From Burkholderia sp. FERM BP-3421 (GTDB taxonomy: Bacteria; Pseudomonadota; Gammaproteobacteria; Burkholderiales; Burkholderiaceae), in assembly GCF_028657905.1 (NCBI RefSeq), contig NZ_CP117781.1, positions 1,178,001 to 1,242,000 on the forward strand: a DNA stretch of 64,000 nucleotides. Reading direction: 5' to 3'. Under the pieces are notes generated by a model, which saw nothing but the letters and a program-made list of their open reading frames with translations, was not told the DNA's origin and ran no database searches. A program made the translations under genes and the position numbers. Below, piece by piece: positions 24,094 to 33,921 of this stretch (the stretch's first letter is position 1; each line of letters opens with the position of its first letter).

Positions 24094-26544
24094 TCAATAC
24101 GTCCGGCCCAGCTGGAAGTACAGGTTGCGGCGGCCGGCCGGCGCGAGCGCGATCCCGATGTAGAGCGGCCCGAACGACGTCGTGAGGCTGGTGAAGAGCG
24201 TGTAGCTCTGCTTGAGCGCGCCGCCGCCCACTCGCGCGCCGCTCGACCAGACATTGCCGATCTCCGCGCTCGCGCCCAGATACAGCGCTTTGATCGGCGA
24301 CGCGTTGAACGTCATCAGCTGATTCATATAGGTGACCTGCCCGTAGACGAGCGCGTCGCCGTTCAACTGGTCCGCCGCGTAGGCGGCCAGGTGCTGGAAG
24401 CCGCCCAGCGTGAAGTCGAAGCTGTTGAAGGCATTCTGGGTGCCGCCGCCGAAGGTCTTGCCGGCCTCGATGCCCGCACTGATGCTGTGGCGTCCGAACT
24501 GCTGGGCGATCATCGCTTTGCCGCGCACCTCGGTATAGGGCGTGTTGTCCGTATCCGAGCCGAAGAGATCGTAGGTCGTCGTGGTGCTGGTGGCGAGCGA
24601 ACGCTCGACGCGAACCTCCGTGAAGTAGCCGCGACGCGGGAACAGATGATCGTCGAGCTGGTCGATCACGAGCCGCGCGCGCGCAGTCAGGGCCTGCGAC
24701 GTAATGTTCGGATACGGGTTAAAGAAGATCAGGTCGCTGTCGTCGGTGGCGGCGTCGTACACGCCGATCGGCGCGACGAAATTCGGCGCGGCGGTGCCGT
24801 GTGCGTAGGCGAGCCCGACGCGGAAGTCGCCGAGACGCCCGATCGGCACGCCGAAGTCGATGCCGACCCGTTGCGTGCGCAGCCGGTACTGGTTGACCTT
24901 GACCTCGCCGCTGTCGTCGTAGAGGTTCGCGTAGCGGCGCTCTATTTCAGCATACGGCGCGACGTAGTAGCCGCCGCGTTCGGTCAGCGGCTGGCGCAGA
25001 TCGACGTGGGCCGATTGCAGGTCGCTGCCGAGCGTTGTGTCGGCGCGGAATTCGAGCCCGGACTGAGTGAGCCACGGCCGCCGGTAGCCGACGTGCAGGC
25101 GGAACCCGCCGACGTCGCTGGAGCTGCTCGACACGCCCAGCCCGAACAGCAGGAAGTTCGGCCCCCAGTACTTCTCGCGCGCGTCGATCACGAGTTTGTG
25201 GCTGTCGCCGTCGTTGACCACCTGCTGCGAGACGCTCTCGAAATTGCCGCTCGTCGTCAGCGTGAGCAGGTCCTGGCTGACCGACTTCGCGTCGTAGATG
25301 TCGCCGGGGTGGATGTGCAGCGCGTCGGTGACGACCCGTTTCGGCACCGGACCGTTCATGCGGACGTCGATCGAGGTGATGCGCACCGGCTCCTGTGGCG
25401 GCAGCGTGTGCGCGGCCTCATAGGCCGCGTACTGCTCGGGCGTCAGCTGGTATTGCAGCAGCTTGGGCAGCGCGGCCGTGGCGGCCGCCGCGCCTGCCGA
25501 GATTGCCTGCGATGCGGTCTGGAAATCGGTGAAGCTCAGCGCGCCGAGCGCCGGCTGCAGCAGCACGTCGTCGGCGCCGAGCTGCGCGCGCTGGGCCGAC
25601 ACGTTCTGCCGGATCAGAATCCCGATCATCTGCTGCATCACGTCGGCGGGCGACGCGAGCGCGTCGAGCGGCCGCAGCTGCGAGCCGATGTCGACCGCGA
25701 TCACGACCTTCGCGCCCATCGCGCGCGCCGTGTCCACCGGCAGGTTGCTGACGAGCCCGCCGTCGACCAGCGTGCGGCCGTCGATATCGGCGGGCGCGAA
25801 CAGGCCGGGCAATGCCATGCTCGCGCGGATCGCGAGCGGCAGCGAGCCGTGGTCGAGCACGACCATCTGGCCGGTGCGCAGGTCGGTCGCGATCGCGCGG
25901 TACGGGATCGGCAGCTGGTCGAACGGCTGGTTGGCCGGCACGGCCGCCGTCCAGTTCGCGAGCAGCGCCTGCAGGCGGTTGCCCTGCACGAGCCCGGCCG
26001 GCGTCTTGACACCCTTCGTGCCGAAGCCGATCGTCAGCGCATCGGCATAGACCTGTTCGTCCTCGCGCTGCGACTGCGGGAGATCCGCGCGGTTGGTCAC
26101 GTCGAATGCGATGTCCGCGAGGTTGATCTGCGACAGGCGCTTTTCCATCTCCGCCGCATGCATGCCGCTCGCATACAGGCCGCCGACCACGGCGCCCATG
26201 CTGGTCGCGGCGATGCAGTCGACCGGGATGCGGTTGTCCTCGAGCACCTTCAGCACCCCCAGGTGCGCATAGCCGCGCGCACCGCCGCCCGACAGCACGA
26301 GGCCGATCGGCGGCCGGTTCGCCGGGCCGCCGTCCGGGGAGCAGGAGACGTTCGTCGTCGGCACGGGGACCGCCGCGGCCGCGGGGGCGGGCATCGGAAT
26401 CGGCACGGACGCCGGCTCGGACGCCGCGACGGGCGGCAGCGGCTGGGCGAGGGCAGGGAATGCTGTTGCGCAGCAGAACAGGACGGCGGCGAAGCGCTTG
26501 CCGGCGCGAGGATTCTGCCGACCGCGTGGGGCGTGCACCGTCAT
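24094..26544 (-). CDS. Patatin-like type Vd autotransporter (PlpD-like)
   Basis: The 816-residue protein has a signal peptide (cleavage likely after ALA, about 33) and a proline/alanine-rich linker. A patatin phospholipase domain follows (about 78-300): oxyanion loop SGGGARG at 85-91, nucleophile Ser 115 in ATSMG, catalytic Asp in VDGGLVSNLPV. A POTRA-like domain then contains VRITSIDVRMNGPVPKRVVT, and the C-terminal half is a 16-strand BamA/surface-antigen barrel ending FQLGRTY. This is the arrangement of P. aeruginosa PlpD and Fusobacterium FplA, which secrete a lipase through their own barrel. The nucleophile elbow reads A-T-S-M-G, where G-x-S-x-G is usual. The start was chosen at MTVHAPRG; the frame is open 32 codons upstream. 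Confidence 0.9.
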   Translation of the reverse strand: MTVHAPRGRQNPRAGKRFAAVLFCCATAFPALAQPLPPVAASEPASVPIPMPAPAAAAVPVPTTNVSCSPDGGPANRPPIGLVLSGGGARGYAHLGVLKVLEDNRIPVDCIAATSMGAVVGGLYASGMHAAEMEKRLSQINLADIAFDVTNRADLPQSQREDEQVYADALTIGFGTKGVKTPAGLVQGNRLQALLANWTAAVPANQPFDQLPIPYRAIATDLRTGQMVVLDHGSLPLAIRASMALPGLFAPADIDGRTLVDGGLVSNLPVDTARAMGAKVVIAVDIGSQLRPLDALASPADVMQQMIGILIRQNVSAQRAQLGADDVLLQPALGALSFTDFQTASQAISAGAAAATAALPKLLQYQLTPEQYAAYEAAHTLPPQEPVRITSIDVRMNGPVPKRVVTDALHIHPGDIYDAKSVSQDLLTLTTSGNFESVSQQVVNDGDSHKLVIDAREKYWGPNFLLFGLGVSSSSSDVGGFRLHVGYRRPWLTQSGLEFRADTTLGSDLQSAHVDLRQPLTERGGYYVAPYAEIERRYANLYDDSGEVKVNQYRLRTQRVGIDFGVPIGRLGDFRVGLAYAHGTAAPNFVAPIGVYDAATDDSDLIFFNPYPNITSQALTARARLVIDQLDDHLFPRRGYFTEVRVERSLATSTTTTYDLFGSDTDNTPYTEVRGKAMIAQQFGRHSISAGIEAGKTFGGGTQNAFNSFDFTLGGFQHLAAYAADQLNGDALVYGQVTYMNQLMTFNASPIKALYLGASAEIGNVWSSGARVGGGALKQSYTLFTSLTTSFGPLYIGIALAPAGRRNLYFQLGRTY

Positions 26545-26843
26545 CGTTGTGGTTCGGGGGTGGTCGGACAACCGCGAGGCGGTCGGGAATTCGTGCAAAA
26601 CCGCAAGGTTACCGTGTTTTGAGCCGGAAAGAACCAACAAAATCTCCGTGACAGACTGTGGACGGGGATGAGCGAACCGTCGCCAATATTTTGGGGAAAA
26701 TATTCGAAATCACCTAAAGTATTGGTGCATGCTGCCGCTAAGCGCTTAACAGTCGCCGTCCGGCGCGAGAGACCGGTGTTACGACGACCCGGCGTCCCCC
26801 GCATAGACCTTCCACCGGTTCGTTCGTCCGTAGAGGCTTCATC

Positions 26844-27878
26844 ATGTCGACCCCCCTTCTCGGAAGGCTGTTCGCGCACAACATCGCGGTAGACCTGGGC
26901 ACCGCGAGTACGCTCATCTATGTCCACAATCGCGGCGTGGTGCTGAACCAGCCGTCCGTGGTGTGTTTCCGCAAGCCCGGCGGCGCGGTCGACAAGGCGC
27001 GCGTCGAGGCCGTCGGCGACCAGGCGAAGGCGCTGCTCGGCCGCTCGCCCGAGCATCTGCAGGCGGTGCGGCCGCTGCGCCACGGCGTGATCGCAAACTA
27101 CAACGCGGCCGAGCAGATGATGCGTCAGTTCATCGACATGTCGCGCACGCGCGCGCTGTTCGGCCGGCGCGCGGAGTTCACGATCTGCGTGCCGTCGAAC
27201 GCCACGGCGGTCGAGCGGCGCGCGATCCGCGAGGCGGCCGCGGCGGCGGGCGCCTCCAAGGTCACGCTGATCGGCGAATCGCTGGCGGCGGCGTTGGGCG
27301 CCGGGCTGCCGGTGACGGACGCGGTCGGGTCGATGGTGGTCGATATCGGCGGCGGCACGACCGAGGTCGCCGTGATCGCGCTCGGCGGCGTGGTTTACCA
27401 GGAAGCGATCCGGGTGGGCGGCGATCAGTTCGACGCGGCGATCGTCAATCATGTGCGCAACCTCTATGGCGTGCTGCTCGGCGAGCAAACGGCCGAGCAC
27501 GTGAAGAAGATCATCGGCACGGCGAGCTACGGCGTGCCGCGCGAATCGATGCATGCCGTCGGGCGCAGCGTCGAGGACGGGCTGCCGCGCACCATTGAGC
27601 TGACCAACCACGACATCGCCGACGCGCTCGCGGCGCCGCTCAAGCAGGTGGTGGGCGCGGTCAAGGGGGCGCTCGAGAATGCGCCGCCGGAGCTGATCAC
27701 CGATATCGCGCACCGGGGCGTGGTGCTGACGGGCGGCGGCGCGCTGCTCGCGAACCTCGGCAAGCGGCTGTACGACGAAACCGGGCTCCTGGTGCGCGTG
27801 GCCGACGAGCCGCTCAGCTGCGCGGTGCGCGGCGCGGGTCAGGCGATGGGGCGCCTGCAGACCGAGGCGGAGGCCTGA
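26844..27878 (+). CDS. MreB/Mbl-type actin homologue, divergent paralogue
   Basis: The 344-residue MreB-family ATPase shows phosphate-1 loop NIAVDLGTASTLIYV, phosphate-2 loop SMVVDIGGGTTEVAVIALGG and adenosine motif VVLTGGGALLANL. The core MreB of Burkholderia, as recalled, is a distinct 347-residue protein in an mreBCD-pbpA-rodA cluster. Here no mreC, mreD or penicillin-binding genes are nearby, and the sequence differs at many otherwise conserved positions, notably a FICVPSNATAVERR-like block. So this is a stand-alone paralogue. It may polymerise with or modulate the main filament, or act in a special growth state. AGAGG lies seven bases before the ATG. Confidence 0.88.
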   Translation: MSTPLLGRLFAHNIAVDLGTASTLIYVHNRGVVLNQPSVVCFRKPGGAVDKARVEAVGDQAKALLGRSPEHLQAVRPLRHGVIANYNAAEQMMRQFIDMSRTRALFGRRAEFTICVPSNATAVERRAIREAAAAAGASKVTLIGESLAAALGAGLPVTDAVGSMVVDIGGGTTEVAVIALGGVVYQEAIRVGGDQFDAAIVNHVRNLYGVLLGEQTAEHVKKIIGTASYGVPRESMHAVGRSVEDGLPRTIELTNHDIADALAAPLKQVVGAVKGALENAPPELITDIAHRGVVLTGGGALLANLGKRLYDETGLLVRVADEPLSCAVRGAGQAMGRLQTEAEA

Positions 27879-27948
27879 CGGGCCGGCCCCGGCCGCCCGC
27901 CGGGGCGATGCGCCGCGCGGCGCTGATATCCGAGGCCCGTCGAGCGCG

Positions 27949-27977
27949 ATCGAAATGATATGTTATATCATTTCGAT
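27949..27977. promoter_or_regulatory. Zur-box-like operator upstream of the G3E GTPase gene
   Basis: A dyad with 13-bp arms, ATCGAAATGATAT (27949-27961) and its exact complement (27965-27977), is separated by GTT. The core closely resembles proteobacterial Zur sites (GAAATGTTATANTATAACATTTC pattern). It lies about 50 bases upstream of a ZigA/CobW-type gene, a well-known Zur target, so zinc repression is the natural reading. Confidence 0.85.
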
Positions 27978-28026
27978 TCGAGGCCAGCCGTTTGCCGCCG
28001 CGCCTCGCCACACGAGGGCCGTCCCC

Positions 28027-29223
<1,197 letters not shown>

Positions 29224-29488
29224 GCGCGCGGCGCCCGCCCGCGCGGATGGGAGGTCGGTGACCTGGGGTTGGCGGGATCGAGGGATCGGGCTGCATGCCC
29301 GTCGGGGCGGGCGGCTCGGACCATCAAGATCAACGGCGTCTCGACGGCCCGGCGGCGACGCGCGAAGCGCCACCCACGCGGTTTGCCGCACTGCGTCACC
29401 CGGGCGTCGCTGCGCGCCGCCCGGGTTCTGCCCTATGCTGTGCGGACCGGGCGCGCAGGTCGCGCGCCGCCACCGGACAGGAGCCGCA

Positions 29489-31711
29489 ATGCCCAGCAGT
29501 CCCGCCGCCGATTCTTCCTCCCCCGCCGCGCAGGCCGACCTCAAGCCGGCCGCGCCCTTGTTCATCGCGCCCGAGCCCGATACGCAGAAGCCGGTGCGCG
29601 GCAGCCAGTTCGTGCTGAAGTCCGGCGACGCGTTCGTGGTCTGTGACGCGCTCGGCGACATCGGCGGTCACGACGACGGCCTGTTCGTCGACGACATGCG
29701 GGTGCTGTCGCAGTGGCGGCTCACGTTCGGCGGCCGTGCGCCGTCGCTGCTGTCGGGCGCGACCAGCGCCGACAACGCCTCCTTCACCGCGCATCTGACC
29801 AATCGCCCGTTGCCGCCGCTGGGCGGGCACGAGACGCCGGAGGGCGTGATCCACATCGAGCGGATGCGGGTGCTGGAAGACAACGTGCTGTACGACGGGC
29901 TCACGCTGACCAACTACGGCACGAGCGACGCCGAGGTGCCGCTGTCGATCTCGTTCGGCGCGGATTTCAAGGACATGTTCGAGGTGCGCGGCACCGCGCG
30001 CGAGCGGCATGGCGCGATCGCGCCGCCGTGCGTCGACGCGGGCGCGGTGCGGCTGGGCTATGTCGGGCTCGACGAGGTCGAGCGCACGGTGCGGATCCGT
30101 TTCTCGCCGGAGCCGGACGCGCTCTCTCCCGACCGCGCCGACTACACGCTGCGCATCGCGGCGCAGGCTTGCGTGTCGATCTATCTGACGGTCGAGGCGC
30201 GGGTCGGCGCGGCGGGCGCGACGGCCGCCGCGCGGCCGGCCGAAACGGGCGGACGGCCGGCGCTGCGCAAGGCGCTGGTGCGGGTGCACCGCGCGATGCG
30301 CGAGCGGCGGCGCGCGATGGCGCGGGTGCGCACCAGCAATCCGCTGTTCAACGCATGGCTCGACCGCTCGCTCGCCGACCTCGGGCTGCTGACGACGCAG
30401 CTCGACACCGGCCCGTATCCGTACGCGGGCATTCCGTGGTTCTCGACGCCGTTCGGCCGCGACGCGGTGGTCACCTCGTTGCAGATGCTGTGGCTGCAGC
30501 CGTCGCTCGCGCGCGGGGTGCTGCGCTTTCTCGCCGCGCATCAGGCGCGCGAGACCTCGGCGTTCCACGACGCCGAGCCGGGCAAGATCATGCATGAGTT
30601 CCGCCGCAGCGAGATGGCGGCCACGGGCGAGGTGCCGTTCGCGCTGTACTACGGCGGCGTGGACACCACGCCGCTGTTCATCGTGCTCGCGGGCGCCTAT
30701 CTGGAGCACACCGGCGACCACGCGCTGATCGACGAGCTCTGGCCCGCGCTCGAACGGGCCGCGCAGTGGGTGATGCGCGTGTGCGACCGCAATCCGCACG
30801 GGCTGCTCGATTACCAGCGCACCTCCGAACGCGGGCTCGCGAACCAGGGCTGGAAGGACAGCCACGATTCCGTGTTCCACGCCGACGGGCGCTTCCCGGA
30901 CGGGCCGATCGCGCTGGTCGAGGTGCAGGCCTACGCCTGCGCCGCGTTCGACGCGATGGCCGGGTTCGCGCAGCGGCGCGGCCACACGGCCGACGCGGTG
31001 CGCTACACGCAGCGCGCGCGCACCTTGCGCGAGCAGGTCGAGACGCTGTTCTGGATGCCCGAGGCGGATTTCTACGGGATCGCGCTCGACGGGCACGGCG
31101 AGCTGTGCCGGGTGCTGGCGTCGAATGTGGGGCACCTGCTGGCGTTCGGCCTGCCGGAGCCGGCGCGCGGCGAGGCGGTCGCGCGCGTGCTCGGCTCGGC
31201 GCTGTTCCAGACCGGCTGGGGCGTGCGCACGCTCGCCGCCGGCCAGCCGCGCTTCAATCCGATGGCGTATCACAACGGCTCGGTGTGGCCGCACGACAAT
31301 GCGCTCGCCGCGCGCGGCCTCGCGCGCTACGGCGACAAGCGCGCCGCGATCGATCTGCTGCGCGCGCTGTTCGAGGCGGCGGTGAGCTTCGACATGCGCC
31401 TGCCGGAGCTGTTCTGCGGCTTCCCGCGCCGGCGCGGCGAGCCGCCCACCGCGTATCCGGTCGCATGCCTGCCGCAGGCGTGGGCGGCCGGCGCGCCGTT
31501 CATGATGCTGCAGGCGTGCCTGGGCGTCAGCGTGGACGCGGCGCGCGGCGAGGTGCGGGTCGAGCGGCCGGCGCTGCCCGAAGGGGTCGACTGGCTGCAG
31601 CTCGACGGCCTGCGGGTCGGCGACGAGAGCGTGTCGCTGACCTTCCGGCGGGTCGACGGCAAGGTGGTGGCGTCCGCCGAAGGGCGCGCGCGCGTGGTCG
31701 CGGCGCTGTAG
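29489..31711 (+). CDS. Amylo-alpha-1,6-glucosidase / glycogen debranching-type protein
   Basis: The 740-residue protein has an N-terminal GDE_N_bis-type beta domain (about 25-250: FVLKSGDAFVVCDALGDI, then GLFVDDMRVLSQW). A C-terminal (alpha/alpha)6 toroid follows (about 285-740), with YPYAGIPWFSTPFGRDAV, NQGWKDSHDSVFHADGR and FNPMAYHNGSVWPHDN. These are the signatures of the bacterial GH133/GDE_C-like family. Proposed role is hydrolysis of alpha-1,6 branches or related alpha-glucans in the cytoplasm; the true substrate is rarely tested. CAGGAG lies upstream of the ATG at 29489. No glycogen synthesis genes lie beside it. Confidence 0.85.
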   Translation: MPSSPAADSSSPAAQADLKPAAPLFIAPEPDTQKPVRGSQFVLKSGDAFVVCDALGDIGGHDDGLFVDDMRVLSQWRLTFGGRAPSLLSGATSADNASFTAHLTNRPLPPLGGHETPEGVIHIERMRVLEDNVLYDGLTLTNYGTSDAEVPLSISFGADFKDMFEVRGTARERHGAIAPPCVDAGAVRLGYVGLDEVERTVRIRFSPEPDALSPDRADYTLRIAAQACVSIYLTVEARVGAAGATAAARPAETGGRPALRKALVRVHRAMRERRRAMARVRTSNPLFNAWLDRSLADLGLLTTQLDTGPYPYAGIPWFSTPFGRDAVVTSLQMLWLQPSLARGVLRFLAAHQARETSAFHDAEPGKIMHEFRRSEMAATGEVPFALYYGGVDTTPLFIVLAGAYLEHTGDHALIDELWPALERAAQWVMRVCDRNPHGLLDYQRTSERGLANQGWKDSHDSVFHADGRFPDGPIALVEVQAYACAAFDAMAGFAQRRGHTADAVRYTQRARTLREQVETLFWMPEADFYGIALDGHGELCRVLASNVGHLLAFGLPEPARGEAVARVLGSALFQTGWGVRTLAAGQPRFNPMAYHNGSVWPHDNALAARGLARYGDKRAAIDLLRALFEAAVSFDMRLPELFCGFPRRRGEPPTAYPVACLPQAWAAGAPFMMLQACLGVSVDAARGEVRVERPALPEGVDWLQLDGLRVGDESVSLTFRRVDGKVVASAEGRARVVAAL

Positions 31712-31801
31712 CTTGCGCCAGGCCGGCCCGCGTTTGCGACCCCGGGCCTAGAATGGCGGTATCGCGCAGCCTCGCGCCCACCCGAACCAGGAGACTTCAC
31801 C

Positions 31802-32053
31802 ATGTCGAACGACCCGCAGCCCGACCGCGATCCGGCGCGCCTCGAACAGCTCGAGGCCGCGGTCGATCATCTGCATGAATCGCTGGCGTCGCAGCGCATC
31901 GCGGCCGGCGCGGCGAAGGGCATCCTGTTCAGCCTGGTCGAGACGCTCGGCGCGCTGATCGGCGATCCCGACCTGCCCGAGCACGCGCGCTCCGGCTACG
32001 AGGCGCTGCGCGACAAGGCGAGCGAACTGAAGGCCACGCTCGACCGGCACTGA
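31802..32053 (+). CDS. Small acidic helical protein of unknown function
   Basis: The 83-residue protein has an AGGAGA ribosome-binding sequence seven to eight bases ahead of its ATG. It is predicted to be all-helical, with LEQLEAAVDHLHESLASQ at the start and YEALRDKASELKATLDRH at the end, so a short coiled-coil is likely. It lacks a signal peptide or membrane segment. It follows the debranching-type gene by about 90 bases on the same strand and may be co-transcribed. No family is recognised; function is unknown. Confidence 0.7.
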   Translation: MSNDPQPDRDPARLEQLEAAVDHLHESLASQRIAAGAAKGILFSLVETLGALIGDPDLPEHARSGYEALRDKASELKATLDRH

Positions 32054-32104
32054 GCCGGCGCCGCCGTTGCCCCGCCCGAGGGCGCGGCGGCAATCCCGTT
32101 TGGA

Positions 32105-32169
32105 TTCAATGCGTTGCCGCGCGCGTGCGCAGGATATCCACATGCTTGTTAACAAAAACTGTTGATAAC
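32105..32169. repeat. 44-bp interspersed repeat, copy 1 (with upstream half)
   Basis: The core at 32126-32169 begins TGCGCAGGATATCCACATGC and ends AACTGTTGATAAC. It is preceded by the TTCAATGCGTTG segment that also precedes other copies. The ends ATATCCACA and TTATCAACA (complement) each match the DnaA box TTATNCACA at eight of nine positions and face each other. It lies 30 bases before the DUF523 gene. Confidence 0.8.
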
Positions 32170-32198
32170 CGGGGCCGCGCGCCCCGGAGCCTCCCCCG

Positions 32199-32702
32199 AT
32201 GACACCTCCCCGCATTCTGGTCAGCGCGTGCCTGCTGGGCGCGCCGGTCCGCTACGACGGTTCCCCGAAGACGCTGCGCCATCCGCTGCTCGCGCAATGG
32301 CAGGCCGAGAACCGGCTCGTGCCGATCTGTCCGGAGTGGGCGGGCGGCATGCCGACGCCGCGCCCGCCCGCCGAGATCCAGCGCGCGGCCTCGGGCGACG
32401 CGGTGCTGGACGGCGTCGCGCGGGTCGTCGACCTGGCGCGTCACGACGTGACCGAGGCGTTCGTCGCCGGTGCGCGGGCGGCGCTCGCGCTGGCGCGTGA
32501 ACACGGTTGCCGTCATGCGCTGCTGACCGATGCGAGCCCATCGTGCGGCAGCCGCGCGATCTACGACGGTTCGTTCAGCGGCCGTCGCCACGGCGGCGCG
32601 GGCGTAACGGCGGCGCTGCTCGCGCGGCACGGCATCGCGGTGTACGCGCAGCACGACATCGAGACGCTCGCCGCGCACTTGCAGCGCGACGCCGCCGGCT
32701 GA
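32199..32702 (+). CDS. DUF523 family protein
   Basis: The 167-residue protein carries the DUF523 hallmarks: ILVSACLLGAPVRYDG at the N-terminus, PEWAGGMPTPRPPAEI in the middle, and TDASPSCGSRAIYDG toward the C-terminus. The conserved cysteines in SACLLG and SPSCG suggest a metal or Fe-S site. The family is widespread and uncharacterised, and in some proteins it is fused to DUF1722. The gene is short and probably monocistronic; a copy of the 44-bp repeat lies directly upstream. Confidence 0.85.
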   Translation: MTPPRILVSACLLGAPVRYDGSPKTLRHPLLAQWQAENRLVPICPEWAGGMPTPRPPAEIQRAASGDAVLDGVARVVDLARHDVTEAFVAGARAALALAREHGCRHALLTDASPSCGSRAIYDGSFSGRRHGGAGVTAALLARHGIAVYAQHDIETLAAHLQRDAAG

Positions 32703-32722
32703 GCGGGCGCGGCCCGCGCCGT

Positions 32723-33163
32723 TCAGGCGGGGCGCGTGAGCAGGTACTCGGCGTCGACCTCGGCGGCGATCCGGAAACCGAGCCGTTCGTAGAGCCGCTG
32801 CGCGGGATTGCCCTTGAGCACCTTCAGCGAGACCGGCACGCGCTGCCGGTCCGCTTCGTCGAGCACGCGGCGCAGCACGCGCGCGCCGACGCCCTGCCGC
32901 TGATGCGCGGGCAGGATCTGAATCTGCATCACCACCCAACTGTCCGGCTCGCGGTACGCCTTCAGCAGGCCGGCCGGCGCGCCGTCGAGGCATACGATCT
33001 GCGCGTCGTCGAGCCGCGCGCGCACCCGCGCGGCGTGGCTCGCGGAGTCGGTCGGCTCGCCCGCGCGCAGCAGGTGCTCGGTCATGGTTGCCTCGCGCAG
33101 CGCGAGCAGGAACGGGAGATCGGCTTCGGTCGCCGGACGCAGCGTGACGGTGGCTTCGGGCAT
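32723..33163 (-). CDS. GNAT family N-acetyltransferase
   Basis: The 146-residue acetyltransferase starts MPEATVTLRPATEADLPFL. It has the acetyl-CoA loop ILPAHQRQGVGARVLRRVL (motif A, Q/RxxGxG/A) and the motif B region NPAQRLYERLGFRIAAEVD. The substrate is unknown. The start was chosen at MPEATV because the upstream extension of the open frame runs into a copy of the 44-bp repeat (33239-33282). It is convergent with the DUF523 gene, with only 20 bases between stop codons. Confidence 0.85.
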   Translation of the reverse strand: MPEATVTLRPATEADLPFLLALREATMTEHLLRAGEPTDSASHAARVRARLDDAQIVCLDGAPAGLLKAYREPDSWVVMQIQILPAHQRQGVGARVLRRVLDEADRQRVPVSLKVLKGNPAQRLYERLGFRIAAEVDAEYLLTRPA

Positions 33164-33201
33164 CGGAGAGGCGGGGCGCGTGCCCGGGCCGGGCGGGTTT
33201 C

Positions 33202-33282
33202 GGGAAAAGTGTGTCAGTTCAATGACTTGGCGGCCGCATGCGCAGGATATCCACATGGTTGCCAACAAAAACTGAGGATAAC
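33202..33282. repeat. 44-bp interspersed repeat, copy 2 (with upstream half)
   Basis: The core at 33239-33282 starts TGCGCAGGATATCCACATGG and ends ACTGAGGATAAC. Upstream it has GGGAAAAG (33202-33209) and TTCAATGACTTG (33219-33230), elements shared with the copies near 35.4 kb. It lies between the divergent GNAT and VOC genes. Confidence 0.8.
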
Positions 33283-33447
33283 GTAGCGTGCCGGGACCAG
33301 ACTGACAAGCGCAGTGGACGGCGGCGCAAAAAAATATCGGCGCGCATGTCGATTCGCGCCCGCGCCGCGCGTCGTAGGAGAGAACGCGCCGCCGCGCGGC
33401 GCGTTCGATTCGTGAACCGCTTACTTCCTCCCGTCAGGAGCCCTGCC

Positions 33448-33921
33448 ATGTCCAGTTCCGTCAAACCCATCCCGGAAGGGATGCATACGCTGACCCCCCA
33501 CCTGATCTGCGACGGCGCCGCCGACGCGATCGCGTTTTACGTGCGCGCGTTCGGCGCGGTCGAGCTGAGCCGGCTCGACGCGCCGCAAGGCGGCCGCTTG
33601 ATGCATGCCTCGTTGCGGATCGGCAATTCGGTGCTGATGCTCGCCGACAGCATGGAGGGCTGCGGCGTGCGCGATCCGCATGCGCTCAAGGGTTCGCCGG
33701 TGTTCCTGCACCTGTACGTCGAGGATGTCGACCGGGTGTTCGCGCAGGCCGTGGAGGCGGGCGCGACCGTCACGATGCCCGTCACCGACATGTTCTGGGG
33801 CGACCGCTACGGCCAGCTGCGGGACCCGTTCGGCCACGCGTGGTCGGTCGCGACGCATCAGCGCGACCTGAGCGCCGACGAGATCCGGGCCGGGATGGCG
33901 CAGATGGCGGCGCGCTCGTGA
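33448..33921 (+). CDS. VOC-family protein (PhnB/glyoxalase-like)
   Basis: The 157-residue vicinal-oxygen-chelate fold protein starts MSSSVKPIPEGMHTLTPHLI. It contains AIAFYVRAFGAVELSRL, then MFWGDRYGQLRDPFGHAWSV, typical of the PhnB-like subgroup (bleomycin-resistance/glyoxalase superfamily). The reaction is unknown, as many members lack proven activity. CAGGAG sits eight bases before the ATG. Its stop codon overlaps the GTG start of the GST gene (GTGA), so the two are translationally coupled. Confidence 0.87.
   Translation: MSSSVKPIPEGMHTLTPHLICDGAADAIAFYVRAFGAVELSRLDAPQGGRLMHASLRIGNSVLMLADSMEGCGVRDPHALKGSPVFLHLYVEDVDRVFAQAVEAGATVTMPVTDMFWGDRYGQLRDPFGHAWSVATHQRDLSADEIRAGMAQMAARS

Noticed and set aside
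27955..28026. Earlier start for the G3E GTPase
   Set aside because: It would translate the Zur-box palindrome; the start at 28027 matches the family N-terminus.
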